Positions 51,820-62,612 of a DNA stretch of 64,000 nucleotides are shown here, in pieces. The position numbers and the translations under genes were made by a program. Each line of letters opens with the position of its first letter. The stretch's first letter is position 1. Under the pieces are notes generated by a model that made no database searches, was not told where the DNA came from, and saw only the letters and a list, made by a program, of their open reading frames with translations. The stretch is taken from assembly GCF_001552415.1 (NCBI RefSeq), contig NZ_BCRD01000003.1:62001-126000 (forward strand). The letters run 5' to 3'. The DNA comes from Corynebacterium xerosis NBRC 16721 = ATCC 373. GTDB lineage: Bacteria; Actinomycetota; Actinomycetes; Mycobacteriales; Mycobacteriaceae.

Positions 51820-53124
51820 ATGGGCGGTTCAGAGGCGGGTGCGGCACCGGGGCGGGCTTCGAGCTCGCCATTCCGGGCGCGCCCGCCGGTGACCGCGGTG
51901 CTGCTCGCGATCGTGATGATGGCCGTCGCGGGATGTTCGGGCGGCGCCGGTTTCGAGGGGGCGGGCCCGGGCTCGGATTCGGGAGCCGATGCCCCACCTG
52001 CCGTCGAGCGTGAGCCGGGGGCGGTGATCACCGAGATGGACTTGGCGGTGAAGTCGCCGAGCGTGGCGTCGGCGCGGCGGATCGTCTACGCATCGACGGA
52101 CGCGCACGGAGGGCCGAACGTCGTCAGCGGATCGGTGCTGGAGCCGACCGCCGAGTGGACCGGGGACGGGCCGCGGCCGCTGCTGGTCATCGCGCCGGGG
52201 ACGCAGGGGGCGGCGGACAACTGTGCGCCGTCGATGACCATGCACTTCGGCACCGCTCCCCCGCCGCCGTCACGGCATTTCCTGGATCTGGGGTGGGCGG
52301 TGGCCATCACGGATTACGAGGGCCTGGGCACGCCCGGCGCCCACACGTATCTGGTGCGCGAAGCCCAGGGCCACGCCGTGCTCGACATGGCCAGGGCGGC
52401 CGAAGAGCTGATCGGCGGGTTCGGTTCGGGCGGGTTCGGTTCGGATGGCGCGGCTGAGACTCCCGTCGCCGTGTTCGGGTTCTCGCAGGGAGGCGCCGCG
52501 TCGGCGGCGGCCGCCGAGATGGCCGGGGACTATGCGCCGGAGGTGAACATCCGCGCCGTCTACGCGGGCGGGGTGCCGGCGGATCTGCCGTCGACGGCCG
52601 CCGAGATCGACGGGTCGCCGTTGTCGGGGGCGATGGGTTACGCGATCAACGGGCTCGTCGCGGCGTACCCGGAGGTCGGCGAGGAGATCGACGGCATGCT
52701 CAACACCGAGGGCCGCCGCTTCCTCGACGAGACCGCGACGCAGTGCATCGGGGCGACGCTGGCGATGTGGGACCGGCGCGATTCGGCGGACTTCACCGTC
52801 GATGGCCGGTCATTCGCCGAGCACCTGGGGGATGGGGCGGGTCCGGGATTGAGGCGGGCCGTCGGCAAGCAAACTCTGGGGACGACGGCGCCGGGGATGC
52901 CGGTGTTCGTGACGCACAACGTCGAGGACGACGTCATCCCCGTCGCCGGCGCGAGGCGGCTGGTGCGGGATTGGTGCGCGGCGGGCGCGAACGTCACGTA
53001 CTCCGAGGTCGACGAGGACCTCGGCGACGCCTCGCACGGCTTGGCCTGGCAGCTGACGGCCGACGAGGCGTTCGGGTGGCTGGTCAGCGTCATGGGCGGC
53101 TCGGGGGTGCCGGGGAACTGCTGA
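51820..53124 (+). CDS. secreted lipase, LIP family lipoprotein
   Basis: 434-residue secretory-lipase (LIP, PF03583-like) protein. A hydrophobic signal ends in MAVAGC (lipidated Cys). The alpha/beta hydrolase core has PRPLLVIAPGTQGAADNCAP, DYEGLGTPGAHTYLVREAQG, the nucleophile elbow FGFSQGGAASAAAAEM, and THNVEDDVIPVAGARRLV with the Asp; the His is in GDASHGLAWQ. It should act outside the cell on acylglycerols or other esters. Convergent with the pirin gene; a 15-bp tandem repeat lies between. Confidence 0.9.
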   Translation: MGGSEAGAAPGRASSSPFRARPPVTAVLLAIVMMAVAGCSGGAGFEGAGPGSDSGADAPPAVEREPGAVITEMDLAVKSPSVASARRIVYASTDAHGGPNVVSGSVLEPTAEWTGDGPRPLLVIAPGTQGAADNCAPSMTMHFGTAPPPPSRHFLDLGWAVAITDYEGLGTPGAHTYLVREAQGHAVLDMARAAEELIGGFGSGGFGSDGAAETPVAVFGFSQGGAASAAAAEMAGDYAPEVNIRAVYAGGVPADLPSTAAEIDGSPLSGAMGYAINGLVAAYPEVGEEIDGMLNTEGRRFLDETATQCIGATLAMWDRRDSADFTVDGRSFAEHLGDGAGPGLRRAVGKQTLGTTAPGMPVFVTHNVEDDVIPVAGARRLVRDWCAAGANVTYSEVDEDLGDASHGLAWQLTADEAFGWLVSVMGGSGVPGNC

Positions 53125-53134
53125 GGCAGTAACC

Positions 53135-53164
53135 ACTTGTGCCCGCGCTACTTGTGCCCGCGCT
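53135..53164. repeat. 15-bp tandem duplication
   Basis: ACTTGTGCCCGCGCT occurs twice head to tail (53135-53149, 53150-53164) and a third, degenerate copy follows inside the end of the pirin gene. A slip-strand duplication at the convergent gene end. Confidence 0.85.
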
Positions 53165-54206
53165 ACTTGTTCCGGCGCGGCCGCAGCTTCACCGACGGCA
53201 TCGGCGGCGAGGGAATGCGGTCGATCTGGGCGCGGGTGGGCGCCCCCTCGAAACCGGGGTACCCCTCGACGACGCCGAAACGGCGGGCGCGGGCGTCGGC
53301 GTCCTCCCAGTCCTCGCGGGCGGCGCGGACGGCGGACTCGTCTTCGCCGACGAAGTTCCAGAACATCAGCAGGTCCTCGCCGTAGGGGTCGCCGGCCACC
53401 AGGACCAGGGTCGCGCCGTCGTCGCCGGCGGTGATGGTGGCCTCGGCGACGGGGCCATGGGAGTACGCCAGGGCGGCGGGGCCGGCGGTGGCGGCAGCGG
53501 AATCAGCGCCAGAATCAGTGCCGGAACCGGAACCAGAGCCCACCGCCAGTTCCGCGGAACCGGAGTCGACGAGGATGCCCACCTCGCGGCCCAGCGGCAC
53601 CGTCAGCGAGGCGCCCGGCTCCATGCGCAACTCGGCGGCGAGCGCACGGCGGGGTGCAGGAATGGGCGAGGCTCCGAAATTGGCCTCTTCGACCATTGCG
53701 CCCGCGCCCGGACCGTCGGCGAGCGAACCCGCTCCCCCGACCTCGCCCTTGAGCTCGCCGAGGAACACCCGAGCGGTCACGCCGCCGTGAGCGACCTCGC
53801 TGGTGGTGAAGTGGTGCAGGCCGCGCTCCGCGTGGCGCTCGTCGGTCGGGTAACCGAGCCACAGCTGCACGCCGTGCAGGTCCGGTCCCTCGGGCCAGGA
53901 GTACTCGGAGTGCGCGATGCCGGCGCCGGCGACCATGAGCACCGTGTCACCGGGGGTGACGTCGAGGTGGTGGCCGGCGGAATCGTCGTGGCGCACGCGC
54001 CCGGAGAACAGCCACGTGCAGGTGGCCAGGTAGGTGTGCGGGTGCGGGGCGACGTCCATCGACGGCGCGGCCGGGCCGAAGTGATCGGCGAAGATGAAGG
54101 GGCCGACGCTGGTGCGCTCGATGTGCGGCAGGGTGCGCCGGACGGTGATGGCGCGGTACCCGCCCAGCGGGACCTCGCGGGGCTCGAGGACGGCGATTGT
54201 TGTCAT
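53163..54206 (-). CDS. pirin-family protein
   Basis: 347-residue bicupin of the pirin family. The first cupin has the metal ligands HPHTYLATCTWLFSGRVRHD, GIAHSEYSWPEGPDLHGVQL follows. Iron-binding pirins can have quercetin 2,3-dioxygenase activity; the role here is unknown. A low-complexity Gly/Ser/Asp insert (VGSGSGSGTDSGADSAA) breaks the C-terminal cupin. TACAAT (54214) lies 7 nt upstream of the ATG with AGGTGA overlapping the gap. Confidence 0.88.
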   Translation of the reverse strand: MTTIAVLEPREVPLGGYRAITVRRTLPHIERTSVGPFIFADHFGPAAPSMDVAPHPHTYLATCTWLFSGRVRHDDSAGHHLDVTPGDTVLMVAGAGIAHSEYSWPEGPDLHGVQLWLGYPTDERHAERGLHHFTTSEVAHGGVTARVFLGELKGEVGGAGSLADGPGAGAMVEEANFGASPIPAPRRALAAELRMEPGASLTVPLGREVGILVDSGSAELAVGSGSGSGTDSGADSAAATAGPAALAYSHGPVAEATITAGDDGATLVLVAGDPYGEDLLMFWNFVGEDESAVRAAREDWEDADARARRFGVVEGYPGFEGAPTRAQIDRIPSPPMPSVKLRPRRNK

Positions 54207-54213
54207 GTCACCT

Positions 54214-54219
54214 ATTGTA
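54214..54219 (-). promoter_or_regulatory. -10 hexamer of the pirin gene
   Basis: TACAAT on the minus strand, 7 nt before ATG 54206. Confidence 0.45.
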
Positions 54220-54348
54220 CCCGCATCGCGCCGCTCCGGCCAGGGCCTCCCCCGATCCAACCTCGGTATCCCGCTTTGCGACGGCCGACCACCCCTTCCC
54301 CAGCAGCCGCGCTCCCCGTCTCCAGCAACCGCGCTCCCCCATCGAGTT

Positions 54349-54412
54349 AACCCACCCCGAATGACGTAACCCACCCGTTGCAGCGGGTGGGTTAGGTCAT
54401 TCGGGGTGGGTT
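54349..54412 (-). terminator. very long hairpin downstream of clpC-DUF4236
   Basis: Arms 54349-54377 and 54384-54412 pair over 29 bp with one mismatch around a 6-nt loop (TTGCAG). Each arm is itself a near-duplicate of AACCCACCC. No T-run follows on either strand. It probably ends transcripts of the clpC operon, but its size is beyond a normal terminator. Confidence 0.55.
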
Positions 54413-54503
54413 TGGCGGTGTTTGGTGGATTTGGCGGTGCTTGGCGACGACCACGCGGGCCGTCGTCAAGCGCGCCCGGCTCGAGCTGCCCCGGCCCGGG
54501 CAG

Positions 54504-54677
54504 CTACTTCTTCCAGCGGCCCCGGTAGTTCAGGCCCTTGCCCAGGCGGACGGAGAATCCGCCACGGCTGTTGATGGTCACCGGCCCGATGCGCTTGGAC
54601 CCGGACACCCCGGTCTTCGACCAGTTCAGCCAGGAATCCTTGCCGAGCTTGGTGCGCTTGCGGAAGAAGATGCCCAT
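54504..54677 (-). CDS. DUF4236 small protein
   Basis: 57 residues: MGIFFRKRTKLGKDSWLNWS, then SKTGVSGSKRIGP and SVRLGKGLNYRGRWKK. The start and the SxTGVSxSxxxGP pattern are those of the DUF4236 family, small proteins of unknown function. The ATG at 54677 directly follows the clpC TAA (TAAATG), so it is co-translated as the last gene of the clpC operon. Confidence 0.8.
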   Translation of the reverse strand: MGIFFRKRTKLGKDSWLNWSKTGVSGSKRIGPVTINSRGGFSVRLGKGLNYRGRWKK

Positions 54678-57407
<2,730 letters not shown>

Positions 57408-57493
57408 CATTCTCCTCGGTGTCGTCCGGAATCCATATGACGGTTTCACTGAAGCTTAACGACGGCCCGGCCGCGTTTCGTCCCTTCGGGCGT

Positions 57494-57508
57494 ACGCCCA
57501 TAGCGAAC
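57494..57508. promoter_or_regulatory. candidate ClgR binding site upstream of clpC
   Basis: ACGCCCATAGCGAAC fits the ClgR consensus of C. glutamicum as I recall it (WNNWCGCYNANRGCGWWS) at all positions but the outermost 5' W. ClgR activates clpC and clpP genes, so the location is as expected. Confidence 0.5.
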
Positions 57509-57600
57509 AGCGTCTGAACTGGGGATTGACGGTGGGGTTCGTTCCACGCCGGGACCGTCGTCAAGCAATCCTCGCCGACCATGCGCCGCGGGCCCCCGGA

Positions 57601-57606
57601 TAGGCT
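57601..57606 (+). promoter_or_regulatory. upstream -10 hexamer of mgtE (leaderless, first ATG)
   Basis: TAGGCT, 6 nt before the ATG at 57613. Confidence 0.35.
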
Positions 57607-57656
57607 CGGGGCATGACCGCGCCGCGCATCCGACCCCGCCCGACGCGCCGTGCGGA

Positions 57657-57662
57657 TAATGT
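57657..57662 (+). promoter_or_regulatory. -10 hexamer of mgtE (leaderless, second ATG)
   Basis: TAATGT, 7 nt before the in-frame ATG at 57670; closer to consensus than the first. Confidence 0.45.
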
Positions 57663-57669
57663 CTGGGGC

Positions 57670-59079
57670 ATGACCTCTTCCCACACCGGACTCGAGTTCG
57701 ACGTTCTCGCCGACCATCTGGCGCTGATGCTGGCGCAGGAGGATCTCGTCTCGATCGAGAGGGTGATCCGCGACATGTCGCCGTCGGATCTGGTCGACAT
57801 CCTCGAGCGGGAGGATCCCGACGATCGGGCGATCATCTACCGTCTGCTGCCGCGCGAGGTGGCGGTGGAGGTGTTCGAGCGGTTTTCCCCGGGCATGCGC
57901 GCGGATCTGCTGACGGGGCTGCGCGACGAGCACGTCGTCGGCGTTTTCGAGCACCTCGACCCCGACGACCGGGTGTCGCTGGTCGACGAGCTGCCCGCGA
58001 CGGTGTCGGCGAAGCTGTTTTCGGGCCTGTCGGAGAAGGAGCGGGCGCTGACCGCGCCGATCCTCGGCTACCCGTCCGGCACCATCGGGCGTCACATGTC
58101 CACCGAGTACGTGCGGCTGCGGCCGGAGATGACGCCGCGGGAGGCGTTCGACCACGTTCGCGCCAGCGGCGACGGCGCGGAGACCGTGTACCTGCTCATG
58201 GTCACCGACGACCACCGCCGGCTCGAGGGCGTCGTGGGCATGCGGGACCTGATTTTCGCGCTCAACGGGGATTCGACCGACGGCGATTCGCATGACGACG
58301 GCCCCGCCGCGGAGCCGATCACCGTGCGGGACCTGATGAAGTCCCCGGAGTCCGTGACGGCGTCGGAGGACGCCGAGAAGGCGGCCCGTCGGGCGGTGCG
58401 CACCACCCACCTGGTCACGCCCGTGGTCGACGAGGAGAACCGGCTGATCGGCATCCTCACCGTCGACGACGCCAACCGCATCATCGACCGCGCCGACGAG
58501 GAAGACGCCGCCCGAGCCGGCGCGTCCGAGCCGCTGGACCGCCCGTACCTGGTCACGTCGGTGACCACCCTGGTGCGGTCGCGCATCGTGTGGCTGCTGG
58601 TGCTGGCGCTGTCGGCGATTCTGACCGTGCAGGTGCTGGAGATGTTCGAGGACGCGCTGGCCGCCGTGGTGACGCTGTCGCTGTTCATCCCCCTGCTCAC
58701 CGGCACCGCCGGCAACACCGGCTCCCAGGCGGCGACGACGGTGACGCGCGCCCTGGCCGTCGGTGAGGTGCGGCTGCGCGACACGTGGAAGGTGGCGTGG
58801 CGCGAAGTGCGCGTCGGCCTGACCATGGGCGTGCTGCTGGGCCTGATCGGCGCCGTCGTCGCCGGGCTGGTCTACGGCGCGGACTTCGGGCTGATCATCG
58901 GCCTGACGCTGGTGTCCATCTGCACCATCGCCGCCACCGTCGGCGGCATCATGCCGATGATCGCTCGCGCCATCAAGGCCGACCCGGCGGTGTTTTCCAC
59001 CCCGTTCATCTCCACGTTCTGCGACGCGTCCGGCCTGATCGTCTACTTCCTCATCGCCAGCGCGGTGCTGGGGCTGTAG
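57670..59079 (+). CDS. mgtE: magnesium transporter MgtE
   Basis: 469-residue Mg2+ channel. The cytoplasmic N domain (LALMLAQEDLVSIERVIRDM, RAIIYRLLPREVAVEVFERF) and CBS pair (VYLLMVTDDHRRLEGVVGMR, HLVTPVVDEENRLIGILTVD) act as a Mg2+ sensor. Five membrane helices follow from about residue 310, with TGTAGNTGSQAATTVTRALA in the pore region and PAVFSTPFISTFCDASGL near the end. ATG 57670 is favoured; an in-frame ATG 57613 would add 19 residues. Confidence 0.94.
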   Translation: MTSSHTGLEFDVLADHLALMLAQEDLVSIERVIRDMSPSDLVDILEREDPDDRAIIYRLLPREVAVEVFERFSPGMRADLLTGLRDEHVVGVFEHLDPDDRVSLVDELPATVSAKLFSGLSEKERALTAPILGYPSGTIGRHMSTEYVRLRPEMTPREAFDHVRASGDGAETVYLLMVTDDHRRLEGVVGMRDLIFALNGDSTDGDSHDDGPAAEPITVRDLMKSPESVTASEDAEKAARRAVRTTHLVTPVVDEENRLIGILTVDDANRIIDRADEEDAARAGASEPLDRPYLVTSVTTLVRSRIVWLLVLALSAILTVQVLEMFEDALAAVVTLSLFIPLLTGTAGNTGSQAATTVTRALAVGEVRLRDTWKVAWREVRVGLTMGVLLGLIGAVVAGLVYGADFGLIIGLTLVSICTIAATVGGIMPMIARAIKADPAVFSTPFISTFCDASGLIVYFLIASAVLGL

Positions 59080-59183
59080 GGCGGGTGCGGCGGCGGGGCT
59101 GGTGCCGCCGCGGCGATCCGCAGATGATGGAAGGCGAACACAATTCCCCGCCGGCGATCGTCGCCCGCAGACCAGGAGCCCCC

Positions 59184-60287
59184 ATGCGCATCGGAATCCC
59201 CCGCGAGATCAAGAGCGGCGAGCATCGCATCGCCGCGAGCCCGTCCGGGGTGGCGTCCATGACGCGCGCCGGCCACGAGGTGCTCGTCGAAGCCGGGGCG
59301 GGCGTCGGTTCCTCGATGCCGGATTCGGCGTACGTCGAGGCCGGCGCGACCATCGTCGACTCGGCGGAGGAGGTGTGGGCGAAGGGCGATCTGCTGTTGA
59401 AGGTCAAGGAGCCGATCGAGCCGGAGTTCGCCCTCATGCGCGAGGGCCAGATCCTGTTCACGTACCTCCATCTGGCCGCGGCCCCAGAATGCGCGCAGGC
59501 GCTGCTCGACGCGGGCACGACGTCGATCGCCTACGAAACCGTCACCGACGATCACGGCGAACTGCCGCTGTTGACCCCGATGAGCCAGGTCGCCGGCCGC
59601 CTGGCCGTGCAGGTCGGCGCGTACCACCTGATGAGCCACTTCGGCGGCCGCGGCATTCTCCTCCCCGGAGTCCCCGGCACCCGCCCGGCGCGCGTGACGG
59701 TCATCGGCGCCGGGCAGGTCGGCGCCTCCGCGGTCGCGATGGCCCACGGCCTGCGCGCCGACGTCACCGTCCTCGACCTGGATCCCCGGGCGCTCAAGCG
59801 CATCGACGACATCTACCGCGGCACGGTCGACACCGTTTTCTCCACCGCCCACGAGATCGAGGCGGAGCTGCTGCAGGCCGACCTGGTCATCGGCGCGGTC
59901 CTCATCCCCGGCGCCAAGGCCCCGACGCTGGTGCCGGACAGCCTGGTCGAGAGGATGAAGCCCGGCTCCGTCCTCGTCGACGTCGCCATCGATCAGGGCG
60001 GCTGCTTCGAATCCTCCCGCCCCACCACGCACGACGATCCGGTGTACAAGGTCCACGACAGCCTCTTCTACTGCGTCGCCAACATGCCCGGCGCGGTCGC
60101 GAACACCTCCACGCAGGCGCTGGCCAACGCCACCCTCCCCTACGCGCTGGCCCTGGCCGAGCACGGGTGGCCGGGCGCGGCGAAGAAACTGCCCGGGCTC
60201 GACGACGGTTTGATGACCCACCGCGGCGGCCTGCGCAACGCCCCCGTCGCCGAAGCACTGGGCATGAAGCACGAACCGGCGTCCTGA
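59184..60287 (+). CDS. ald: alanine dehydrogenase
   Basis: 367-residue NAD-dependent enzyme interconverting alanine and pyruvate plus ammonia. MRIGIPREIKSGEHRIAASP is the conserved start, TYLHLAAAPECA carries the catalytic His, and VTVIGAGQVGASAVAMAHGL is the Rossmann motif; VDVAIDQGGCFESSRPTTHD is the family signature. AGGAGC precedes the ATG. In mycobacteria ald is induced at low oxygen, which fits the hydrogenase and NrdD genes here. Confidence 0.95.
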   Translation: MRIGIPREIKSGEHRIAASPSGVASMTRAGHEVLVEAGAGVGSSMPDSAYVEAGATIVDSAEEVWAKGDLLLKVKEPIEPEFALMREGQILFTYLHLAAAPECAQALLDAGTTSIAYETVTDDHGELPLLTPMSQVAGRLAVQVGAYHLMSHFGGRGILLPGVPGTRPARVTVIGAGQVGASAVAMAHGLRADVTVLDLDPRALKRIDDIYRGTVDTVFSTAHEIEAELLQADLVIGAVLIPGAKAPTLVPDSLVERMKPGSVLVDVAIDQGGCFESSRPTTHDDPVYKVHDSLFYCVANMPGAVANTSTQALANATLPYALALAEHGWPGAAKKLPGLDDGLMTHRGGLRNAPVAEALGMKHEPAS

Positions 60288-60382
60288 AGCGGCGGCCGCC
60301 CGTCGTCAAGCGAAAACCCGGTCCCCCGACTGACCCGGGCCCTTCCTCGCGCAAACGCCTGCGCGTGACGGGCGTCACCATT

Positions 60383-60409
60383 ATGGTTCCTTTTCATATA
60401 GGAATCCAT
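60383..60409. promoter_or_regulatory. operator-like inverted repeat upstream of the fadD-type gene
   Basis: ATGGTTCCT and AGGAATCCAT form an imperfect inverted repeat (one-base bulge) across an AT-rich centre, 20-46 bp before the ATG. TetR-type repressors of fatty-acid genes use such sites. Inference. Confidence 0.4.
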
Positions 60410-60428
60410 ACGAGGAGGCCCGAGCCAG

Positions 60429-62282
60429 ATGTCCGAGAAGATCGACGTCCACGCGACGACCAACGCCGACACAGGCGCCGCCGGCGCGACGGAGAAGTTC
60501 CGCACCCGCGCGAAGAAGTCGCTGCGCGGCACCGGCGACCTGATCCGCGGGCTCGCCCCCGTGACCAAGGCCGGCGTGCTCGGCGCGATGGGCCCCGGCG
60601 CGATGGGCAAGGCCGCCGGGTCGATCTACCGGTGGGACTTCCTGCCCTCCGGCCTGCTCGGCATCGCCGCCGCCCGCGACCCCCACCACACGGCCATCAT
60701 CGACGACGGCGGGTCGATGACCTACGCCGAGTTCGACGACAACGCCAACCGCCTCGCCCGCGCCCTGCGCCACGGCGACATCCGCCCCCGCGACCGCATC
60801 GGGCTGATGTGCCGCAACCACCGCGGCTTCCTCCTCGCCCTGTGCGCCCACGGCCGCCTGGGCACCGACCTGGTGCTGCTCAACACCGGCGCGTCGGCCG
60901 AGCAGACCCGCGCCGTCATCCGCGAGCAGAAGCTCGACTTCCTCTTCATCGACGAGGAATTCACCCACCTGCTGCCCGACGACTTCGACCAGTGCCCCGT
61001 CGCCGTGTCGTGGCTCGAGGACTACCAGGACACCTCCAGCGTCCGCGAAGGCTGGACGTCCATGCGCGAGATGCTGCGCACCGCCCCGCCGGAGGCCTGG
61101 CCCACCGCCGACCTGCCCAAGCGCCCCCGCCGCGGCCGCGTCATCGTGCTGACCTCCGGCACCACCGGCACCCCCAAGGGCGCGCGCCGCCCGGAGCCGA
61201 AGTCGTGGATGCCCGCGTCGTCGATCATGAGCCGCATCCCCCTGCGCCACAACAGGCCCGCCTACCTCGCCGCGCCCATGTTCCACACCTGGGGCTTTGC
61301 GACGGCCCAGCTGTGCATCGCACTGCGTTCCACCATGATTTTGCGCCGGCACTTCGAGCCGTCGGACGCGCTGCGGATCATCGAGGCCCACAACCCGCAC
61401 ACGATCTTCCTCGTGCCGACCATGCTGCAGCGCATGCTCGAAGTGATGCCCGACGACTACGACGTGTCGACGTCGCCGCTGGAGGTCATCGCGTCGTGCG
61501 GCTCGGCGATCCCGGAGCACATCGTCAAGCAGGCGCTCGACCGCTTCGGACCTGTGCTGTACAACCAGTACGGCTCGACCGAGGTCAGCTGGGCGACGAT
61601 CGCCAACCCCGCCGAGCTCGCCGAGAACCCGACCACCGCCGGCCGCGCGCCGCTGGGCACCCGCATCGCCATCCGCGACGACGAGGGCAACGAGCTGCCC
61701 GAGGGCGAGACCGGCCGCATCTTCGTCGGCAACGGCATGCTCTACGAGGGCTACACCCGCCCCGGCGCCGACAAGGAGATCATCGACGGCATGATCTGCA
61801 CCGGCGACCTGGGCCGGCTGGAAGACAGCATGCTCTACATCTCCGGCCGCGAAGACGACATGATCGTCTCCGGCGGCGAGAACGTCTTCCCCCGCGAGAC
61901 CGAGGACGCCCTGTCCGACCTGCCGGGCGTGCGTGAATGCTGCGTCTACGGCGTCGACGACGACCGGTTCGGCCAGGCGCTGGTCGCCTGGGTCGTGCGC
62001 ACCGACTCCCCCGAGGGCGAGGCGCTGACCACCGAGGACATCCGCGCCCACGTCAAGAATCGACTGGCCCGCCACTCCGTGCCCCGCGAAACCGTGTTCA
62101 TGGACGAGCTGCCGCGCAACGCCGTGGGCAAGGTCGTGCCCCGCATGCTGCCGAAGCCGTGGGAGGACGGCGGCGAGGGCGAGGGCGGCTCGAGCGGGGC
62201 CGGTTCGAGCGGGGCCGGCACCTCGACCGACGCCGACGGTGCCCAGCTCGTCGGCCAGGATCGCCTCCGCCCGGCCGGATAG
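60429..62282 (+). CDS. long-chain fatty-acid-CoA/AMP ligase (FadD-type)
   Basis: 617-residue ANL-superfamily ligase. A ~55-residue lead is followed by the adenylation domain: VIVLTSGTTGTPKGARRPEP (P-loop), APMFHTWGFA, YNQYGSTEVSWAT (A5), YISGREDDMIVSGGENVFPR (hinge), and LPRNAVGKVVPRML with the catalytic Lys. The C-terminal ~40 residues are Gly/Ser-rich. The acyl substrate is unknown; relatives in mycolic-acid bacteria are FadD2/FadD12-like. GGAGG lies about 10 nt before the ATG. Ends at a strong terminator. Confidence 0.9.
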   Translation: MSEKIDVHATTNADTGAAGATEKFRTRAKKSLRGTGDLIRGLAPVTKAGVLGAMGPGAMGKAAGSIYRWDFLPSGLLGIAAARDPHHTAIIDDGGSMTYAEFDDNANRLARALRHGDIRPRDRIGLMCRNHRGFLLALCAHGRLGTDLVLLNTGASAEQTRAVIREQKLDFLFIDEEFTHLLPDDFDQCPVAVSWLEDYQDTSSVREGWTSMREMLRTAPPEAWPTADLPKRPRRGRVIVLTSGTTGTPKGARRPEPKSWMPASSIMSRIPLRHNRPAYLAAPMFHTWGFATAQLCIALRSTMILRRHFEPSDALRIIEAHNPHTIFLVPTMLQRMLEVMPDDYDVSTSPLEVIASCGSAIPEHIVKQALDRFGPVLYNQYGSTEVSWATIANPAELAENPTTAGRAPLGTRIAIRDDEGNELPEGETGRIFVGNGMLYEGYTRPGADKEIIDGMICTGDLGRLEDSMLYISGREDDMIVSGGENVFPRETEDALSDLPGVRECCVYGVDDDRFGQALVAWVVRTDSPEGEALTTEDIRAHVKNRLARHSVPRETVFMDELPRNAVGKVVPRMLPKPWEDGGEGEGGSSGAGSSGAGTSTDADGAQLVGQDRLRPAG

Positions 62283-62612
62283 CGCCGCCCGCCCCGCCTC
62301 TCGGGGACACCAGGGCCCACCGGCCGCCCATCCCGCCGTTTCCCCGCCCCATCCCCTCCAGACCCATCGCAGATAGACGTCCAGTGGACAAAAAGACGTG
62401 GTCAACCACCTCCTTCTGTCCACTGGGCGTCTTTTTGGCGGCGGGCGGCCGTCGGCAAGCAGGGAAGCACCCGGCGAACGCCAAAATCCGCCCGAAGCTC
62501 CCGGCCGAAGGCCGAATGACACCGGACGCGCCACCGAAACGGCGCCGGAACGGCAGCGAAGAGGCAGAGAAGCGGCGCCCCTCGTCGACGACCGGGGTCA
62601 CCCGAATGGCTT
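62283..62612. other. 330-bp spacer after the ligase gene
   Basis: Contains the terminator at 62378-62438 and a variant dispersed repeat at 62451-62460. No gene seen. Confidence 0.6.
62378..62438 (+). terminator. intrinsic terminator with an alternative fold
   Basis: Arms 62378-62392 and 62419-62433 pair over 15 bp (one mismatch), followed by TTTTT (62434-62438). CAAAAAGACG (62391-62400) can instead pair with CGTCTTTTTG (62430-62439), which would take up the T-run. Confidence 0.8.

Larger units (their letters stand above)
54207..54503. other. 297-bp spacer bounded by inverted dispersed repeats
   Basis: Contains the pirin promoter, dispersed repeat copies facing each other at 54273-54282 and 54462-54471, and between them the long hairpin at 54349-54412. 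No gene seen. Confidence 0.6.
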
